A stretch of 64,000 bases of DNA from an uncultured Oscillospiraceae bacterium (GTDB taxonomy: Bacteria; Bacillota; Clostridia; Oscillospirales; Ruminococcaceae). Every line of letters starts with the position of its first letter. Within the stretch, counting starts at the first letter, position 1. A program made the translations under genes and the position numbers. Positions 61,219 through 64,000 of this stretch are shown piece by piece. A model generated the notes under the pieces. That model did no database searches and was not told the DNA's origin. It saw nothing but the letters and a program-made list of their open reading frames with translations. The stretch covers positions 42,044 through 106,043 of the forward strand of contig CAJUSD010000007.1 of NCBI GenBank assembly GCA_910589145.1, written 5' to 3'.

Positions 61219-62523
61219 ATGACGCAAACACGCAAAACAATTCTCATTTCCGAATATAACGCCCCTGCTGATGGCAAAACTTACGCAACAGAACAAATCC
61301 AGCAAGCTGTCAATGCGGCAGGCGAATGTAACGGGAAAGCCGTTCTTCCCAAAGGAAAATACTTGGTTGGTTCTATTTTTCTGCCATCCAATATAGAGTT
61401 TCATTTGGAACCGGAGGCGGAGCTGATCGGTACAACTGAGGAAAGCAAATACAAGGTAATCCCGTCCCGTGTAGCGGGTGTAGAAATGGAGTGGCCGGCA
61501 GGCGTATTGAACGTTATTGGGCAAAAAGACGTGCAGATAACCGGCGAAGGTACAATAAACGGTCAAGGGTCGTTCTGGTGGAATAAATACTGGGGGACAG
61601 ACCGCAAAGGGGGCATGAGAAAGGGATATACGGAAAAGGGCCTTCGCTGGGCAGTAGATTATGATTGTACCCGCCCACGCAATATCATAGTAATGGACAG
61701 CGAAAATATAGAATTGTCAGACCTTACAAGTGTCCAGTCAGGTTTTTGGAATGTACATATCTGTTATTCCAAACATGTCCATATTACTGGTTTGAAAATG
61801 GGAGAAAATAACGGACCCAGTACAGATGGAATAGATATTGATTCCTGTAAAGATGTCCTTGTTGAGCGCTGTGAAATTTCCTGCAACGATGACAGCATAT
61901 GTATCAAATCCGGCCGGGATGCAGACGGCCTGAGGGTCAACCGTATCTGTGAAGATATCCTAATACGGGACTGCAGGCTTCTGGCAGGTTCAGGCATTAC
62001 CCTTGGAAGCGAAACTTCCGGCGGGATGAGAAATATCCGGGTTGAAAATATTGAGTATAACGGCACAGCGGCTGGTTTCCGTATTAAATCTGCCCGGACG
62101 CGGGGTGGAGTAATTGAAAATGTGTCAGTAAAGCATTTAAGGATGAAAAACGTAGCAAATCCCTTTTCATTCCAGTTAAACTGGAATCCAAGCTATAGTT
62201 ATTGTGAAATACCAGATGATTATAAGGGAGAAATCCCGGAACGCTGGAAAATACTTTCCCAAAAAGTACCGGAAGAAAGGGGAATCCCCTTGGTACGCAA
62301 TTTAATGATACAGGATGTCGTTGCAGTATTAGTTGAAGGCTACAATGGGGAATCTTATGAAGGACCCTCTCTTGCTTTTGACATTGACGCATACGAAGCC
62401 AGACCCATGGAAGATATTACTTTTGAGGATGTTTCAATTACAGCCAAACGGTTCGGGAATATCTCCGGCGTTAAGGATTTAAAATGGAAAAATGTCCAGG
62501 TGACAATCCAGGGAAATAAATAA
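61219..62523 (+). CDS. GH28 family hydrolase, divergent active site
   Basis: The product is 434 aa, without a signal peptide. The beta-helix start (YNAPADGK), STDGIDIDSC and RIKSARTRGG blocks are present. The second block is CNDDSICIKSG (GDD replaced by NDD), and the block that normally carries the catalytic-site His (GHG) reads LAGSGITLGSE, lacking that His. It also has a long C-terminal insertion around YDKGEIPERWKI. The enzyme therefore probably differs in specificity from the GH28 at 23908, for example acting on rhamnogalacturonan or a modified uronide. AAAGGAGCG precedes the ATG. Confidence 0.86.
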   Translation: MTQTRKTILISEYNAPADGKTYATEQIQQAVNAAGECNGKAVLPKGKYLVGSIFLPSNIEFHLEPEAELIGTTEESKYKVIPSRVAGVEMEWPAGVLNVIGQKDVQITGEGTINGQGSFWWNKYWGTDRKGGMRKGYTEKGLRWAVDYDCTRPRNIIVMDSENIELSDLTSVQSGFWNVHICYSKHVHITGLKMGENNGPSTDGIDIDSCKDVLVERCEISCNDDSICIKSGRDADGLRVNRICEDILIRDCRLLAGSGITLGSETSGGMRNIRVENIEYNGTAAGFRIKSARTRGGVIENVSVKHLRMKNVANPFSFQLNWNPSYSYCEIPDDYKGEIPERWKILSQKVPEERGIPLVRNLMIQDVVAVLVEGYNGESYEGPSLAFDIDAYEARPMEDITFEDVSITAKRFGNISGVKDLKWKNVQVTIQGNK

Positions 62524-62946
62524 CGTGAGTTAAATAAAGCCGATTTGCGAGAATAAGCTGAGATAAGTACAAGCTAAGGCAGATTAAAAAGGTTTGAAGG
62601 TCCCAGGGTTGTACAGCGGAGCTGCACTCCTAAAAAGTTCCCTGGTCGCCAGTTCAGCTTTGCTGAACTGAACCCGCAAGACGCGAAACTCCCCAGCCTG
62701 CTAAAAGAAAACATAAACCATACCTAAAAGCAGATATCTAAGCCTTATGGGAATCCTGCCGTTTTTTAACGAGGGGCAGCAGGCGGCAAGTTTGAAACTG
62801 CTTCCGTGGGGGGCCATATGGCAGGATTCTTTCCTGAAGGTTTTCTCTTGCAGCCAGCAAACAGCCAACGGCTGCTGAGATGGCGTCCCTTATGCCGAAA
62901 GCCATAGTATTGAGAGCGATTTTTCGTCAAATTCACATTAAATAAA
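62522..62946. repeat. Intergenic hairpin repeat, copy E (longest)
   Basis: About 425 nt with no gene. It has a head (AAGCTAAGGCAGATTAAAAAGG), an imperfect hairpin CCAGGG...CCCTGG around TGTACAGC-GGA-GCTGCA, the hairpin GTTCAGC/GCTGAAC with tail GAACCCGCAAGACGCGAAAC shared with copy A, an internal segment, and a terminal TTTTTCGTCAAATTCACATT shared with copy B. Confidence 0.75.
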
Positions 62947-62956
62947 GCAATAATTC

Positions 62957-63012
62957 TAATCCCCTCTTTTCCTTCATAAAATAGATAAAAATGAACGGAA
63001 AAGAGGGGATTA
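62957..63012 (+). promoter_or_regulatory. Hairpin sequestering the DUF368 ribosome binding site
   Basis: TAATCCCCTCTTTTCC (62957-62972) pairs perfectly with GGAAAAGAGGGGATTA (62997-63012), and TTCAT/ATGAA extends the stem past one bulged C. The right arm contains the only ribosome-binding-like sequence (AGAGGGG) and ends 4 nt before the ATG at 63017. Confidence 0.78.
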
Positions 63013-63016
63013 TCTT

Positions 63017-63832
63017 ATGAAACGGGATATGGCAACCGTTTTTTTAAAGGGAATTTGGATTGGCGGCACAATGACTGTCCCTGGAGTCAGCGGCGGTTCT
63101 ATGGCGATGCTGTTAGGAATTTATGACCGTTTGATTCGGGCGGTCAATTCTTTCTGGAAGGATAAAGGGAAAATTCTGTTCCTGGTTGTGTTTGTGTTGG
63201 GAGGCGGTTTGGGAATAGTTTTATTTTCCGGCTCGCTTCTGCATTTAATAGAATTGTATCCTATGCCGCTGAAATACTTCTTTTTAGGGGCAGTTGCAGG
63301 GGGGATTCCTGTTATTTTCCGAGAAGCAAAAATAAAAAAGAATTCTATAGAAGTGCTTTTATACCCGGTAATTGGAATTTTGATTGTAATGCTGCTTTCC
63401 TATATCCCTTCTGGGGTATTTTCTCCGCAGGAAGGAAGTGGATTTGTTGGCGTTATACTTCAATTTACAGGAGGGATTCTGACTGCTGCCGCTTTGGTAC
63501 TGCCGGGAATTAGTGTGTCCCAAATGCTTTTAATGCTTGGAATGTATGTAAGTGTTATGGAAAATATCAGCAGCCTGCAAATTGTCCCGCTGATCCCATT
63601 AGGAATTGGGGTTATTGCAGGGGTTCTGCTTACTGCAAAGATAATGGAACGCCTTATGGACAAATATCCCCAGGGGACATACTTGATTATTTTCGGGTTT
63701 CTGTTCGGCTCGATTTCAGAATTATTTCCAGGAATTCCCCAGGGACAGGAATTGGTTATCAGTATTTTTATGGCATTGGCTGGATTCTCCGCCCTGTATT
63801 GGATGCAGAAAAAGCAGCCGGAACATCCGTGA
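63017..63832 (+). CDS. DUF368 membrane protein (polyprenyl-phosphate transporter family)
   Basis: The product is 271 aa with about eight membrane helices. The duplicated DUF368 motif appears as VPGVSGGSMAMLLGIYDRL (residues 21-39) and LPGISVSQMLLMLGMY (about 161-176). DUF368 proteins (PopT) recycle undecaprenyl phosphate across the membrane, and DedA proteins do the same. The gene is preceded by repeat copy E and a hairpin that buries its ribosome binding site. It is not obviously linked to the sugar genes. Confidence 0.92.
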   Translation: MKRDMATVFLKGIWIGGTMTVPGVSGGSMAMLLGIYDRLIRAVNSFWKDKGKILFLVVFVLGGGLGIVLFSGSLLHLIELYPMPLKYFFLGAVAGGIPVIFREAKIKKNSIEVLLYPVIGILIVMLLSYIPSGVFSPQEGSGFVGVILQFTGGILTAAALVLPGISVSQMLLMLGMYVSVMENISSLQIVPLIPLGIGVIAGVLLTAKIMERLMDKYPQGTYLIIFGFLFGSISELFPGIPQGQELVISIFMALAGFSALYWMQKKQPEHP

Positions 63833-63856
63833 AAATCCAGATACTCCAGCCTAAGA

Positions 63857-63938
63857 GCTTAACCCGGAATTATCTGCACACATCCTGGCTGTATGTTTTA
63901 CCTCAGATTGCGCAGTCTGTGCATGTCTAATTTTGGGT
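63857..63938. repeat. Imperfect hairpin at the window edge, possible degenerate repeat copy
   Basis: TTAACCCGGAATTA (63862-63875) can pair with TAATTTTGGGTTAA (about 63928-63941) with two G-T pairs. The TTTGGGTTAAA segment resembles the start of copy B. The remaining bases to 64000 contain no supportable gene. Confidence 0.4.
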
Positions 63939-64000
63939 TAAACTTTAAGAACCTGTATTCACAACCGCTGCACGCCGTCCGGCTGGCCTTTTTCCCGCCA

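Overview
This window looks like a chromosomal segment of a gut-type anaerobic Firmicute, most likely class Clostridia and possibly Oscillospirales. The evidence is gene content (CUT1 sugar transporters without their own ATPases, many GH28 enzymes, AraC and LacI regulators, LytTR two-component system, iron-dependent alcohol dehydrogenase), strong AGGAGG-type ribosome binding sites, consensus sigma-A promoters and moderate GC. The assignment to a family is inference. There is no phage, CRISPR array, rRNA or intact insertion sequence. The one tRNA is tRNA-Lys(TTT). The window is mostly a plant-polysaccharide and uronate catabolic region with several housekeeping or salvage operons.

Layout. 1-3.8 kb (minus): LytTR response regulator, a sensor-less GHKL kinase, a LytTR-like direct repeat, then two ABC exporter half-subunits (the second cut by the window edge). 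3.9-4.6 kb (minus): TPP riboswitch, terminator and thiW. 4.7-6.2 kb: a GH28 enzyme. 6.7-8.5 kb (minus): DUF134 regulator, Mrp ATPase and NifX-like protein in one operon with a consensus promoter. 8.6-10.4 kb (minus): a visibly A+T-rich ABC exporter. 10.7-23.7 kb: a membrane AraC sensor-regulator, then a substrate-binding protein and two permeases, a sialidase-fold protein, a membrane protein, an (alpha/alpha)6 glycosidase, a DUF1537 kinase and a PdxA2 dehydrogenase. 23.9-25.3 kb: a second GH28. 25.4-26.2 kb (minus): a coiled-coil DivIVA-like protein.

26.7-31.0 kb: a sucrose unit (LacI regulator flanked by two identical palindromic operators, fructokinase-like kinase, amylosucrase). 31.2-31.8 kb (minus): tRNA-Lys and a small unknown gene. 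32.1-33.2 kb: two decayed genes, a GH88 unsaturated glucuronyl hydrolase and a KduD/DhuD-type dehydrogenase, leading directly into an intact RpiB-family isomerase (DhuI-like). 33.9-39.6 kb: a LysR regulator divergent from a purine nucleoside salvage operon (NCS2 permease, nucleoside hydrolase, DcuC-like transporter, ribokinase). 39.9-45.8 kb: a LacI regulator with an apparent ATC start codon, followed by two Gfo/Idh/MocA oxidoreductases enclosing three TIM-barrel epimerase/isomerase genes. 46.0-46.9 kb (minus): an Rpn-type PD-(D/E)XK protein. 47.1-53.0 kb (minus): a second CUT1 operon with a GHL6-type glycosidase. 53.0-54.0 kb: a very A+T-rich gap. 54.0-57.9 kb: SWIM-SNF2 helicase and GNAT acetyltransferase. 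58.0-62.5 kb: a sialidase-fold/lectin protein, an iron alcohol dehydrogenase and a third GH28. 63.0-63.8 kb: a DUF368 membrane protein whose ribosome binding site lies in a hairpin.

How it fits together. Three GH28 proteins, two beta-propeller glycosidase-like proteins, two other glycosidases and two CUT1 importers suggest uptake and intracellular trimming of pectin- or rhamnogalacturonan-like fragments. The monomers would be processed through four-carbon acid-sugar (DUF1537/PdxA2), keto-sugar (Gfo/Idh plus TIM barrels) and formerly unsaturated-uronate (GH88-DhuD-DhuI) routes. A dispersed family of intergenic hairpin repeats (near 6.2, 15.1, 45.8 and 62.6 kb, with fragments elsewhere) is the most striking non-coding feature.
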